From: Ruminococcaceae bacterium UBA4871
Lineage (GTDB): Bacteria; Bacillota; Clostridia; Oscillospirales; Acutalibacteraceae
Assembly (NCBI GenBank): GCA_002399445.1
Contig: DHDR01000034.1
Span: 96,117 to 132,807, forward strand
Direction of reading: 5' to 3'
DNA length: 36,691 bases
The notes beneath the pieces are model-generated. The model searched no databases. It was not told the DNA's origin and saw nothing but the letters and a program-made list of their open reading frames with translations. Shown here piece after piece: positions 8,355-15,887 of the stretch. The stretch's first letter is position 1. Each line of letters begins with the position of its first letter. The position numbers were made by a program, and so were the translations under genes.

Positions 8355-8539
8355 TCCTTCCCAGAATATAAACTTACAAAAATTGTCTTTCCCTCCAGCA
8401 ACCCTGTCTATGCAAAGTAAGGGAAGTCCATGAACCAAACAATCTGCTTACTCCTCTTCAAGAATTCATGAACAGATTGGACAGCACATAATACTGTTTT
8501 CGGATTTTAGGATAAGCTATCTGCTATCATACAGTAACC

Positions 8540-8568
8540 TTGCGAAATTTTATAATTTGTACTACAAT
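8540..8568 (+). promoter_or_regulatory. Putative sigma-A promoter of putP
   Basis: TTGCGA (8540-8545) and TACAAT (8563-8568) are separated by 17 bases. The predicted start lies about 45-50 bases before the putP ATG. Confidence 0.6.
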
Positions 8569-8623
8569 TAAAACTGTTATGTTTATTTATAGATAAAAAT
8601 ACCTTTTATAAAGGAGTATGAGA

Positions 8624-10156
8624 ATGTCTGATGAAGCGGTCCACGTAGTTGTATTAATTTGTTATTTAATTGCTATGCTGGCAATTGGATTTTATTTTTA
8701 TCGAAAGAATAAAAGTCAGTCCGATTATTTTTTAGGCGGCCGTAATCTCAATGTATTCGTAACCTCAATGAGTGCTGAAGCTTCCGATATGAGCGGCTGG
8801 CTGATGATGGGACTTCCGGGAGCAGCCTTTTTGTTGACTAAAAATAACAGCTTGGCACAAGCGGTCTGGACATCCATTGGTCTGACAGTAGGTTCTTATA
8901 TTAATTGGCTGATTATTGCCAAACGTTTAAGAATCTATTCCGATTTCAACAATTCTATCACGATACCGACCTATTTTGAAAATCGTTTTCATGACCGTAC
9001 ACATTTGCTCCGAATGCTTTCCGCAGTATTTATCGTTGTTTTTTTCCTGGTTTATACAGCAGCACAGTTTTCTGCCGGAGCAAAATTATTTACTTCTGTT
9101 TTTGGATTAAATTACCAGACAGCTTTGATAGTCGGAGCGGTTGTCATTATTTCCTACACTTTTCTCGGCGGCTTCCTTGCTGTCTGCTGGACAGACTTAA
9201 TTCAGGGTTCTATGATGTTTGTTGCCCTAATTGCGCTGCCTATCATTGCCATTGCAAAAATGGGCGGCACAGTCAAGACATTTGATTTGGTTGCATCAAT
9301 CACGAAAATACCGGGAGGACTTGGCTTTCATGAGTGGACAGGCATTGGCAGTCTATCAGTTCTAGGAATCCTTTCTCTTTTGGCGTGGGGGCTCGGCTAT
9401 ATGGGACAGCCCCATATCCTCGTAAGGTTTATGGGAATCCAACACGCTAAAGATATAAAAGTAGCCAGACGAATTGCAATTGTATGGGTCGTTTTATCTC
9501 TTTGTGCCGCATTAATGATCGGCGTAGTCGGCAGAGCCTATCTTTCCTCTATTCTTCCTGCCAGTCAAATCCATCATTTAGATGCGGAAAAAGTATTTAT
9601 ATATATGGTGCAATATATGTTAAAAGGACCCGGCGCAGCAATTATTGCCGGACTGCTGTTAACCGTTATTTTAGCGGCTATTATGAGTACGGCAGACTCC
9701 CAGCTGCTGGTAACCTCTTCTGCTGTTTCAGAAGACTTGTGCCGGCAGATTTTTCCGTCCATCAACGAAAAAAAGCTGGTCTGGATCAGCCGTGGAACCG
9801 TCATTATCGTTGCTGTGATCGCACTGTTCCTTGCCAGCGATCCAAACAGTTCTGTACTCAACATTGTCTCTTATGCATGGGCTGGGTTTGGTGCCGCTTT
9901 TGGGCCTGCCATTCTGTTATCCTTGTATTGGAAACGGATGAATTGGCAGGGTGCATTAGCTGGTATTTTGTCAGGCGGTATTGTCACAATTGCATGGAAA
10001 AACTTGATTCGGCCACACTTTGATTTATATGAACTGCTGCCGGCATTTGTAGTATCTACGGTTTGTATTGTAGTCGTTTCTTTGCTGACCCCAAAACCAA
10101 CAAAGAGTGTGGAAAATGATTTTGAGGAGTATACTCGCTTAAATCGTGAAAATTAA
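8624..10156 (+). CDS. putP: Sodium/proline symporter (PutP-like)
   Basis: The 510-residue polytopic membrane protein belongs to the sodium:solute symporter (SSS) family. About 12-13 hydrophobic helices are visible. The block AEASDMSGWLMMGLPGA (about 50-66) matches the Na+/proline-binding helix of PutP, including the conserved Asp, Ser and Trp. MSTADSQLLVTSSAVSEDL later in the protein is the second typical Na+-site helix. The start is ATG at 8624: AAGGAG is seven bases upstream, whereas the ATG at 8618 is only one base from it. It is a single gene with its own promoter. Proline is the likeliest substrate, by PutP-specific motifs; other amino acids or pantothenate are possible. Confidence 0.92.
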   Translation: MSDEAVHVVVLICYLIAMLAIGFYFYRKNKSQSDYFLGGRNLNVFVTSMSAEASDMSGWLMMGLPGAAFLLTKNNSLAQAVWTSIGLTVGSYINWLIIAKRLRIYSDFNNSITIPTYFENRFHDRTHLLRMLSAVFIVVFFLVYTAAQFSAGAKLFTSVFGLNYQTALIVGAVVIISYTFLGGFLAVCWTDLIQGSMMFVALIALPIIAIAKMGGTVKTFDLVASITKIPGGLGFHEWTGIGSLSVLGILSLLAWGLGYMGQPHILVRFMGIQHAKDIKVARRIAIVWVVLSLCAALMIGVVGRAYLSSILPASQIHHLDAEKVFIYMVQYMLKGPGAAIIAGLLLTVILAAIMSTADSQLLVTSSAVSEDLCRQIFPSINEKKLVWISRGTVIIVAVIALFLASDPNSSVLNIVSYAWAGFGAAFGPAILLSLYWKRMNWQGALAGILSGGIVTIAWKNLIRPHFDLYELLPAFVVSTVCIVVVSLLTPKPTKSVENDFEEYTRLNREN

Positions 10157-10165
10157 AGTCAAAGA

Positions 10166-10423
10166 TTATGGGGGCAAGATTTTTTCAAACACCAATCGAA
10201 TCAGCAAATTGTCAGGCTTTTTAATTTGATAGGAAGAGATCGGAGCGTAATAGTTGACATGATTGATATGCAATATCATTCCACAAAGGAATTTATCCTT
10301 CCTGTTTTTCCCGTAATTTATATTGGGAACATGGGTAAATCCCCTTTTATTCTGTCCTGCTTTTTGAAGATATTGTACCTATGAGTAATCAACCGTGAAA
10401 AAGTCCAACAGTAAAGGGTCCAT
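10166..10423 (-). pseudogene. Broken ToxN/AbiQ-like type III toxin gene
   Basis: On the minus strand, ATG at 10423 follows AGGAGGG by five bases and begins MDPLLLDFFTVDYS. An in-frame TAG (10381-10379) interrupts it at codon 15. The same frame then continues VQYLQKAGQNKRGFTHVPN, then KFLCGMILHINHVNYYAPISS, and stops at 10168-10166 after 85 codons. The order F(Y/F)T(V/I), YL, KF..G..L.I....Y.AP(L/I)SS matches the N-terminal half of ToxN/AbiQ endoribonucleases, which are normally about 160-200 residues. So the gene has both a premature stop and a lost C-terminal half, ending ten bases from putP. A promoter and a hairpin upstream complete a type III toxin-antitoxin layout. Stop-codon readthrough would still give only half a toxin. 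Confidence 0.75.
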
Positions 10424-10438
10424 TTTTTCCCTCCTAAG

Positions 10439-10474
10439 AAATAGGGGAAGGCGAATAATCGCCTTCCCCTATTT
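10439..10474 (-). terminator. Hairpin between candidate antitoxin RNA and toxN remnant
   Basis: A perfect 16-bp stem (AAATAGGGGAAGGCGA against TCGCCTTCCCCTATTT) has a four-base loop. It stands directly upstream of the toxin ribosome binding site, where type III systems place the terminator that separates antitoxin RNA from toxin mRNA. The following T-tract is weak. In the plus direction it may also stop putP transcription, because no other hairpin follows putP. Confidence 0.8.
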
Positions 10475-10515
10475 CACATTACAAGCCGCCGTTAAAGCCG
10501 CGAAGCACTTTTTAT
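10475..10515 (-). ncRNA. Candidate ToxI-like antitoxin RNA (short or degenerate)
   Basis: About 40 bases lie between the predicted start of transcription (near 10515) and the terminator hairpin. They contain AAAGTGCTTCGCGGCTTTAA and then ACGGCGGCTTGTAATG, with GCGGCTT repeated about 15 bases apart. Type III antitoxins are made of tandem units of about 34-45 bases; at most one unit fits here. I infer this role only from position (promoter, RNA, hairpin, toxin); no pseudoknot was verified. Confidence 0.4.
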
Positions 10516-10521
10516 GACAGC

Positions 10522-10550
10522 AATATACCACCAAATACAATAAAAGTCAA
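10522..10550 (-). promoter_or_regulatory. Promoter of the type III toxin-antitoxin remnant
   Basis: On the minus strand TTGACT (10550-10545) and TATATT (10527-10522) are separated by 17 bases. It would drive the candidate antitoxin RNA and, by readthrough of the hairpin, the broken toxin. Confidence 0.65.
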
Positions 10551-11125
10551 ACTTTTAAGCTTGCAATATAAAATGCTGTATTTTTATTATATGTAAGTCT
10601 CCTGAAATCATTCACATTTCCTCTGCTCTATAAGTATGACAATTTGTCGTACTTATCCTTTCAAAATGAATAGTAGCATTTTCCACTGAGCTCAGATTAG
10701 CTTTAAAGATGACTCTTTACGTATTTCTCTGTTTTGAGATATTTAACTAATTTATAAATATAATAAATGTTTTTGATAATCGTTACATATGCCCAGTTGC
10801 TTCACGATCAGGATGAAAGGCACAAAAAAGCCGCCCTCACAGGCGGCTGGAAAATTTTGCTTGATTTCTTTTAAATCACAAGTTGGTAATAGGATGAGGT
10901 TAATAAAAATTGAATGCGCATCCACAGGCGCTGAATGTTTAACCGACATTCAACGGCCTTGCACCATAAAGGTTTAAAAGGAACCATTGTGACTTGTGAA
11001 ATGCAGTTACAAGCTACTAGTATAGCGTTTAGCTCATAAATTTTTCAAGCGACTTTTATCAACCTTTTGGCGTAGGGAAATGAGATCGCTTCATTTTTTA
11101 CTTAAAATCAACCGAACCTTGAAAA
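10551..11125. other. AT-rich intergenic stretch without a supportable gene
   Basis: About 570 bases with no convincing coding frame on either strand. A hairpin with ATAAGTA-GAC arms lies at about 10630-10656. A clear minus-strand terminator lies at 10822-10848 with no recognisable gene ahead of it. Together with the broken toxin and dpaB remnants this suggests a decaying accessory patch. Confidence 0.5.
10822..10848 (-). terminator. Orphan rho-independent terminator
   Basis: Minus-strand AGCCGCC pairs with GGCGGCT across a six-base loop, followed by TTTTTTG. No recognised gene on the minus strand ends here; the nearest frame runs through the hairpin itself. It may end an unrecognised RNA or mark a deleted gene. 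Confidence 0.7.
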
Positions 11126-11126
11126 C

Positions 11127-11430
11127 TCAGAAGTCTTGTGTATCTTCATCCCTGTCCGGCGCGCAAACGCCAACGTGTACCGAGAGGACACGACAGTGAA
11201 AGCGCACAGCCTGTGGGCGGCCATGACCTGCTTTTCGCAGCGAGCCACAACTCCCACCAGCTGACATGGCAGTCAGTGGCAATAATCCCGGAAAGGACAA
11301 TGATACTTGCACATTGAACGCATCACCGAATTGTGTGTGCCCAGAAAAAGAGCTGTCCGTTGAGTTAATTGACTCAGCGGCAATGGACAAGCATTCGCTA
11401 TGCTCATATACAAGACTTGCAAAGTTTTAT
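11127..11430. other. GC-richer block of unknown nature
   Basis: About 300 bases are visibly more GC-rich than the flanks and carry overlapping short frames on both strands, none resembling a known protein. Local pairings are present, such as CTGAC/GTCAG and GTCC...TGAGT...ACTCA...GGAC. It could be a structured RNA, a fragment of a transferred gene, or part of a mobile sequence. I cannot identify it. Confidence 0.35.
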
Positions 11431-11469
11431 GATAATGTCCGTCCCACAATGACAGATATTATTATAAAA

Positions 11470-11498
11470 ATGAGACCACACGGAAATCCGCTGGTCTC
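11470..11498 (-). terminator. Terminator of the tRNA-Thr/tRNA-Tyr transcript
   Basis: Minus-strand GAGACCA pairs with TGGTCTC, with CGGA/TCCG inside, followed by ATTTTTATAAT. It lies about 20 bases past the tRNA-Tyr 3' end. Confidence 0.8.
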
Positions 11499-11515
11499 GT
11501 CTTTATAATTCAATT

Positions 11516-11599
11516 TGGTGGAGGAGATTGGATTCGAACCAATGAAGCCGAAGCAACAGATTTACAGTCTGCCCCATTTGACCACTCTGGAACTCCTCC
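11516..11599 (-). tRNA. tRNA-Tyr (anticodon GTA)
   Basis: The minus-strand 84-base gene has GGAGGAG/CTCCTCC acceptor arms, a long class II variable arm, and anticodon stem-loop CAGA-CTGTAAA-TCTG with anticodon GTA. GGTTCGAATCC forms the T arm, and CCA is encoded at the 3' end. It lies about 40 bases downstream of tRNA-Thr on the same transcript. Confidence 0.96.
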
Positions 11600-11638
11600 A
11601 TATACAGCAGCCTTAAGCTGCTTCTTTGTCAGTCAGAT

Positions 11639-11714
11639 TGGAGCTGGCAATAGGACTCGAACCTACGACCTGCTGATTACAAATCAGCTGCTCTACCAAC
11701 TGAGCTACGCCAGC
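11639..11714 (-). tRNA. tRNA-Thr (anticodon TGT)
   Basis: The minus-strand 76-base gene starts GCTGGCGTAGCTCAGTTGG. The anticodon loop TTTGTAA has anticodon TGT, GGTTCGAGTCC forms the T arm, and the 3' CCA is encoded. The promoter lies directly upstream. Confidence 0.96.
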
Positions 11715-11737
11715 ATAACCCTGACTGACAAGTATAT

Positions 11738-11766
11738 ATTATACAGTTGATTAATAATTTTGTCAA
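11738..11766 (-). promoter_or_regulatory. Consensus promoter of the tRNA-Thr/Tyr operon
   Basis: On the minus strand TTGACA (11766-11761) and TATAAT (11743-11738) are separated by exactly 17 bases. It is a perfect sigma-A promoter about 24 bases before tRNA-Thr. Confidence 0.92.
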
Positions 11767-11808
11767 TAGATTTTCAATTTTTTTTCGATTTTATTCGTCC
11801 TGATTTAT

Positions 11809-12753
11809 CTAAAGCATTGCACAGTCAAGAGAGTCTGTCCCTAATGTATTGAGGTCAAAAGGAGTTGTTTGATATACAAAATAATTGAGCCAGTTTGTAT
11901 AAAGCAACTGTCCTGTCGCACGCCAATTGTCCACTGGCTGGCGGGATGGATCATCGTTAGGGTAATAATGCTTTGGCATCGTAATGGGTTCCCCTTTTTC
12001 TAAGTCCCGCCGGTATTCAGTTCCCAAGGTGTCCAAGTCATACTCAGAATGGCCCATTACAAAATATTGGCGGCCCTCCTGGTCACTGACAATATGAATC
12101 CCCACTTCCGGAGAAACAGACATAATGCGCAGCTGCGGTACTTTTTCAATATCCTCTGCATGCACCTCGGTCTGCCGGGAATGCGGCACCCAATAGACAT
12201 CGTCAAATCCACGAAACAAACGTGACTTTTTTGTCAGCGCATAATGGGGAAATACACCGAACACCTTCTGCGGCAAAACATATTTTGGAATCCCATAATG
12301 ATAATAAAGTCCAGCCTGTGCTGCCCAGCAAATATGGAATGTAGAATGAACATTTGTCTTTGTCCACTCGAAAATGCAGCACAGCTCCGGCCAATAATCC
12401 ACCTCTTCAAAGTCCATAAGTTCCACAGGGGCACCTGTAATAATGCAGCCGTCATAAACACGATCTTTGATGTCATCAAAGGTTTCATAAAAATGGAGCA
12501 GATGGTCTTCAGGCGTATTCATGGATTTATGAGAAGCCATCTGAATTAAATCCACCTCAATCTGCAGCGGCGTATTCGCTAAACAGCGCAGAATCTGTGT
12601 TTCCGTTGTAATCTTCGTTGGCATTAAGTTCACAAGGGCAATGCGCAAGGGACGGATATCCTGATGCAGAGCTTGATGCTCAGTCATGACAAAAACATGC
12701 TCTTTTTCCAGCACTGCGCGTGCCGGTAAAGAATCTGGAATTTTTATGGGCAA
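11809..12753 (-). CDS. metA: Homoserine O-acetyltransferase (MetA family)
   Basis: The 314-residue cytoplasmic enzyme activates homoserine for methionine synthesis. The catalytic triad is visible as Cys142 (FHICWAAQ), His235 (VMGHSEYD) and Glu237. Residue 111 is Glu (GAPVEL), the residue reported to make MetA enzymes use acetyl-CoA, whereas Gly there gives succinyl-CoA. This fits the O-acetylhomoserine enzyme metY at 5,329-6,612. The start is TTG at 12753 with an AGGAGG motif about seven bases upstream. It follows the TelA-like gene by 38 bases on the same strand, so it may be the last gene of that operon. No terminator is obvious after it. Confidence 0.95.
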   Translation of the reverse strand: MPIKIPDSLPARAVLEKEHVFVMTEHQALHQDIRPLRIALVNLMPTKITTETQILRCLANTPLQIEVDLIQMASHKSMNTPEDHLLHFYETFDDIKDRVYDGCIITGAPVELMDFEEVDYWPELCCIFEWTKTNVHSTFHICWAAQAGLYYHYGIPKYVLPQKVFGVFPHYALTKKSRLFRGFDDVYWVPHSRQTEVHAEDIEKVPQLRIMSVSPEVGIHIVSDQEGRQYFVMGHSEYDLDTLGTEYRRDLEKGEPITMPKHYYPNDDPSRQPVDNWRATGQLLYTNWLNYFVYQTTPFDLNTLGTDSLDCAML

Positions 12754-12791
12754 AAAACCGCCTCCTGACGGAATAAAATCGGCATATAAAG

Positions 12792-13934
12792 TCAGCGGCG
12801 AATCTGCAGAAGTTTATTTTTCAAGTCGTTTTCCAGCTTGCCGAGTTCCTGCTCAGCCTGCGCTCGTTTCTCGTGACCGTCCTGCTGAATCTGCATGACT
12901 TCGTCCAAAGTGGAAATTAAGGTTTCATTGGTATGCTTTAGGGTTCCTATATCTACGATGCCGCGTTCTGATTCTTTTTGCGTTTCGATAGTTGCCATTT
13001 TGAGTGTATCAGCATTTTTACGGAGCAGTTGATTGGTCATATCGGTAACTTCACGCTGTGCCTTAGCCGCCTGAGCAGAATGCTGCACACCCAGTGCCAG
13101 CACCATCTGGCTTTTCCAAAGCGGAATCGTATTCACAAGGGTAGACTGAATTTTTTCGCTCATCAGAATATCATTATTCTGCACCAGCCGAAGCTGCGGT
13201 GCCATTTGAACAGACACCATACGGGTAAGTTCCAAATCATGCAGTTTCTTCTCAAAGCGATTGCACATATTAGAAAGATCATTGGCCGACTGTGCATCTT
13301 CCGGCAGCCCTGTCTTCTGTGCTTTCTGCTGTAAAGCGGGCAGTTCCTGTGTACGCACCTGCTTCAGCTTGTTTTTGCCGGCAATCAGATACATGGATAA
13401 TTCCTTAAAATAAGTCTTATTCACTTCATACATTTTGTCCAGCATAGAAGTATCTTTCAGCAGCTGAACCTGATGAGATTCCAGTGCTTCACAAATTTTA
13501 TCGACATTCGTCTCTACCTTCGCATAACGTGCTTTCAAAGCCGTCAGCTTATTTCCACTTCGTTTGAAACGTGCAAAGAATCCCTTGTCATCGTCTGCAA
13601 CATCAAAACTTTTCAGCTCTGTTACCACACCGGACAACATTTGCCCGATTTCGCCGAGGTTTTTGGTTTTTACATTTTCCAGTGCATTTTCTGAAAAATC
13701 TGCCATCTTTTTTTGTGCGCCGGAACCATACTGCAATACCTGTGTAGTATTCGTCAAATCGATTTTTGCAGAAAAGTCATCGACCATCTTCTGCTCTTCC
13801 GGAGTAAGCTGCGGTTCTTCAACCGCTGTGCTGGCTGTTTTCCCAAGCGTAGACTGTGGGTCAGCAGCCGGCTGCTCTGAAACGGGATGAAATGTCAGTT
13901 CCGGTGTAGGTATTTCATTTTCATTCTGGTCCAT
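12792..13934 (-). CDS. TelA-family protein (toxic anion resistance/YaaN-like)
   Basis: The 380-residue soluble protein is mostly coiled-coil and belongs to the TelA family (tellurite resistance; YaaN in Bacillus subtilis). An acidic, low-complexity N-terminus (1-45) is followed by family blocks such as the KGFFARFKRSGNKL segment (about 116-129) and VSVQMAPQLRLVQNND with TLVNTIPLWKSQMVLAL (about 240-280), with a long helical tail. No transmembrane segment is visible. It lies 30 bases after the XpaC-like gene, the same order as xpaC-yaaN in Bacillus. Family members are linked to stress from toxic anions and cell-envelope agents, but the biochemical activity is not known. Confidence 0.92.
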   Translation of the reverse strand: MDQNENEIPTPELTFHPVSEQPAADPQSTLGKTASTAVEEPQLTPEEQKMVDDFSAKIDLTNTTQVLQYGSGAQKKMADFSENALENVKTKNLGEIGQMLSGVVTELKSFDVADDDKGFFARFKRSGNKLTALKARYAKVETNVDKICEALESHQVQLLKDTSMLDKMYEVNKTYFKELSMYLIAGKNKLKQVRTQELPALQQKAQKTGLPEDAQSANDLSNMCNRFEKKLHDLELTRMVSVQMAPQLRLVQNNDILMSEKIQSTLVNTIPLWKSQMVLALGVQHSAQAAKAQREVTDMTNQLLRKNADTLKMATIETQKESERGIVDIGTLKHTNETLISTLDEVMQIQQDGHEKRAQAEQELGKLENDLKNKLLQIRR

Positions 13935-13964
13935 AATCGACCTTCTCTCTGTATATGAATCTGT

Positions 13965-15290
13965 CTAAAGTTTTAAATCCGGTGAATCTTCCGGCTTCTT
14001 CTGAAAATCGCTCCCTGTCAGGCCCTCCTGCTTCAGCATCGTTTCCAAAGCGGAAATATCCGTCGAGATATCTAAAGCATCATCGGCAAACAAACTGTCC
14101 AGCAAATTTGCAAAAGCGGCATTGATGGTATCCAGTGCCTGCGCGATTTCTGTTTTTGCCTGCGTGATATTTTCTCCCTGCACCGGCTGCGTATCGAACT
14201 CCTGATACGATTGCACCAGTTTAAGCGTCGTAGGCAAATAGTAACGCATGAATTTGCGGATCTCCGGCAGCTTTTTCGGGTGCTGCTCAATACAGTCCAG
14301 AATCCGGCCTGTAACTGTCTCCAGTTCGGAAAGCTTCTGCGAAATTTCTTTTCCGGGGATTGCCGCATTTGCTGCGTGAATTTCGAGAAGATAATCATTT
14401 CCCTCACGGCGCACTTCTTCCAATGCAGCCTGCTGTGGATCTGTTCTTTGCTTTTCTTCCACATCGCGGCGGGCTTTTTCGCGCTTCAGCCTTGCCCGTT
14501 CAGCATCCAAATATTCCTGATAGGTTTCATCATCGACCATAAAGCAGGTCATTTCCTGATTAAGATGACCATTCGGATAAACGCCGGTATCAATCATTTT
14601 CTTCAGATCTTTTACAGTGCGTTCCGGCGTTTCATCCGCTGCTGCCGCAAGATCTTCAACCTTGCCAAAAGCGGCACCGCCCAAAGCAGCCTGATACCGC
14701 TCGAAGCGCCGTGCTCGGTTACGCAGATGCTTCCCGTATCCTGCCACCCCAAAGGAAGCGGCCGTCATCGGAAACATAACCGCTGAACCAGCTAAAAACG
14801 CGTGTATTGCCACCATCTGTGCGCCTGCAGCCGCAATGAGAGAAACATCCGCTATCAGCATCGGTACCCCAAGGATCAGGCCAAAAACGGAGCATAAAGT
14901 CCCTGCAATACCGCCGGGCATTCTACTATGGAGCATACTGCGGTGCCGGCGGGAATGCCGCGGCCACACAGCAGGATCTTCATAGGCTGAAGATCCTGGA
15001 GAAACTGTATCAGAATGTGATGGTGCATGATACCCCTGGGCAGGGGGTGGCGTCTGTGATGTGTAACCGTAATATGGATTCCCGCTCTGCGATTCATTAG
15101 AGGCATAGGGATGCGGAGGATGCGTTTGCTCGGAATGCCTGCCGGAAAATGCTTCATTCACTTCATCAGCAACCTCCCGAACCGTATCATCCACAACGCG
15201 TCCGACATTTTCGAAATTACCAGAATGTACGGCATCCTGAACGGCCCTCTTCACTTTTCTTCCAATATGAGAATAATCCGATTTCCTCAT
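13965..15290 (-). CDS. XpaC-family membrane protein (5-bromo-4-chloroindolyl phosphate hydrolysis family)
   Basis: The 441-residue protein has a charged N-terminal helix with repeated VDDTVREVADEVN-like segments (about 10-50). A Pro/Tyr/Gly-rich linker (about 60-115) follows, then two to three adjacent membrane helices (about 125-190). The long helical cytoplasmic tail resembles XpaC, including TPERTVKDLKKMIDTGVYPNG and the downstream LPTTLKLVQSYQEFD stretch. The start is ATG at 15290 with GGAGG five bases upstream; the in-frame TTG before it is inside the ribosome site. It is the first gene of the operon with the TelA-like gene. The name comes from a phosphatase-colony phenotype, and no phosphatase motif is visible. 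Confidence 0.9.
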   Translation of the reverse strand: MRKSDYSHIGRKVKRAVQDAVHSGNFENVGRVVDDTVREVADEVNEAFSGRHSEQTHPPHPYASNESQSGNPYYGYTSQTPPPAQGYHAPSHSDTVSPGSSAYEDPAVWPRHSRRHRSMLHSRMPGGIAGTLCSVFGLILGVPMLIADVSLIAAAGAQMVAIHAFLAGSAVMFPMTAASFGVAGYGKHLRNRARRFERYQAALGGAAFGKVEDLAAAADETPERTVKDLKKMIDTGVYPNGHLNQEMTCFMVDDETYQEYLDAERARLKREKARRDVEEKQRTDPQQAALEEVRREGNDYLLEIHAANAAIPGKEISQKLSELETVTGRILDCIEQHPKKLPEIRKFMRYYLPTTLKLVQSYQEFDTQPVQGENITQAKTEIAQALDTINAAFANLLDSLFADDALDISTDISALETMLKQEGLTGSDFQKKPEDSPDLKL

Positions 15291-15348
15291 TATATCCTCC
15301 AAAGGGTCTACTGCTTTTTCAGCCGACTAGACAAGCAGCATTTTTTTC

Positions 15349-15377
15349 ATTATAGCGCATTGTGTGTCAAATAACAA
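15349..15377 (-). promoter_or_regulatory. Putative promoter of the xpaC-like/telA-like/metA operon
   Basis: On the minus strand TTGTTA (15377-15372) and TATAAT (15354-15349) are separated by 17 bases, about 50 bases before the XpaC-like start. Confidence 0.65.
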
Positions 15378-15747
15378 TATTTCCATGCTCTTCAGGGAAA
15401 CATTCTTTAAGCTACACCTTCTTAAAGCAAAAATTTCACAATCTTTTCACTTAAGCTTTACCAAATCTTCGAATGATTTTAAAATTCTGTACATAAATGT
15501 TCTTTATACTGTATTTAGTCTTAAAAAAAGAGAAAGACAATATAGCAAATACAGCCAAGAATTTTTCAGCACCATATCGACAGTCGGCGAAATATTAAAC
15601 CGGAAATTCATAAATATAAGTGCCCTAGCAGGGCTTTTTATAATCTTTCTCCTCTTTTTAAACCGCGCTTCTGCGCGGTTACAAGATGACAAGCTCCCAA
15701 TGGTGGGATTTGCATAAAACTTTTTTTCATAATTTTCTCCTCTCTCA

Positions 15748-15812
15748 AAAAAGCAACAGGAAGCAGTTATGCGTGTTTTCCACGCAAGTAATTGTCTCCT
15801 GTTGTTTTTTTA
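15748..15812 (-). terminator. Terminator of the dehydratase/activase operon (bidirectional)
   Basis: A long imperfect stem has outer arms CAACAGGA (15754-15761) and TCCTGTTG (15797-15804) and inner arms GCGTG/CACGC. It is followed by a T-run on both strands. It lies about 80 bases past the activase stop. Confidence 0.85.
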
Positions 15813-15887
15813 TGGATTCCTGATTGAACAGTTCCTGTGCGAATGCGCTGCAGCAAAACCTATTTTCAGTTTGAAATTTGTCAATAT

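Larger units (their letters stand above)
15291..15887. other. Intergenic region with several hairpins and no supported gene
   Basis: About 600 AT-rich bases. They contain the XpaC-operon promoter, then a plus-strand terminator-like hairpin (GCCCTAGCAGGGC followed by TTTTTATAAT, about 15621-15645). A GC-rich hairpin AACCGCGC-TTCT-GCGCGGTT follows at about 15660-15680, and finally the convergent terminator of the activase gene. The 117-codon plus-strand frame across it lacks a ribosome binding site and a recognisable family, so I do not call it. A small RNA ending at the first hairpin is possible. Confidence 0.5.

Noticed and set aside
10752..10949. 65-codon minus-strand frame
   Set aside because: It spans the terminator at 10822-10848 and has no ribosome site.
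11127..11390. 87-codon minus-strand frame and the overlapping plus-strand frame 11266-11508
   Set aside because: Neither has a ribosome binding site or recognisable domain; both lie in the GC-rich block reported as a finding.
15364..15717. 117-codon plus-strand frame in the intergenic region
   Set aside because: No ribosome site or start ATG at its beginning; it runs through a terminator and a GC-rich hairpin.
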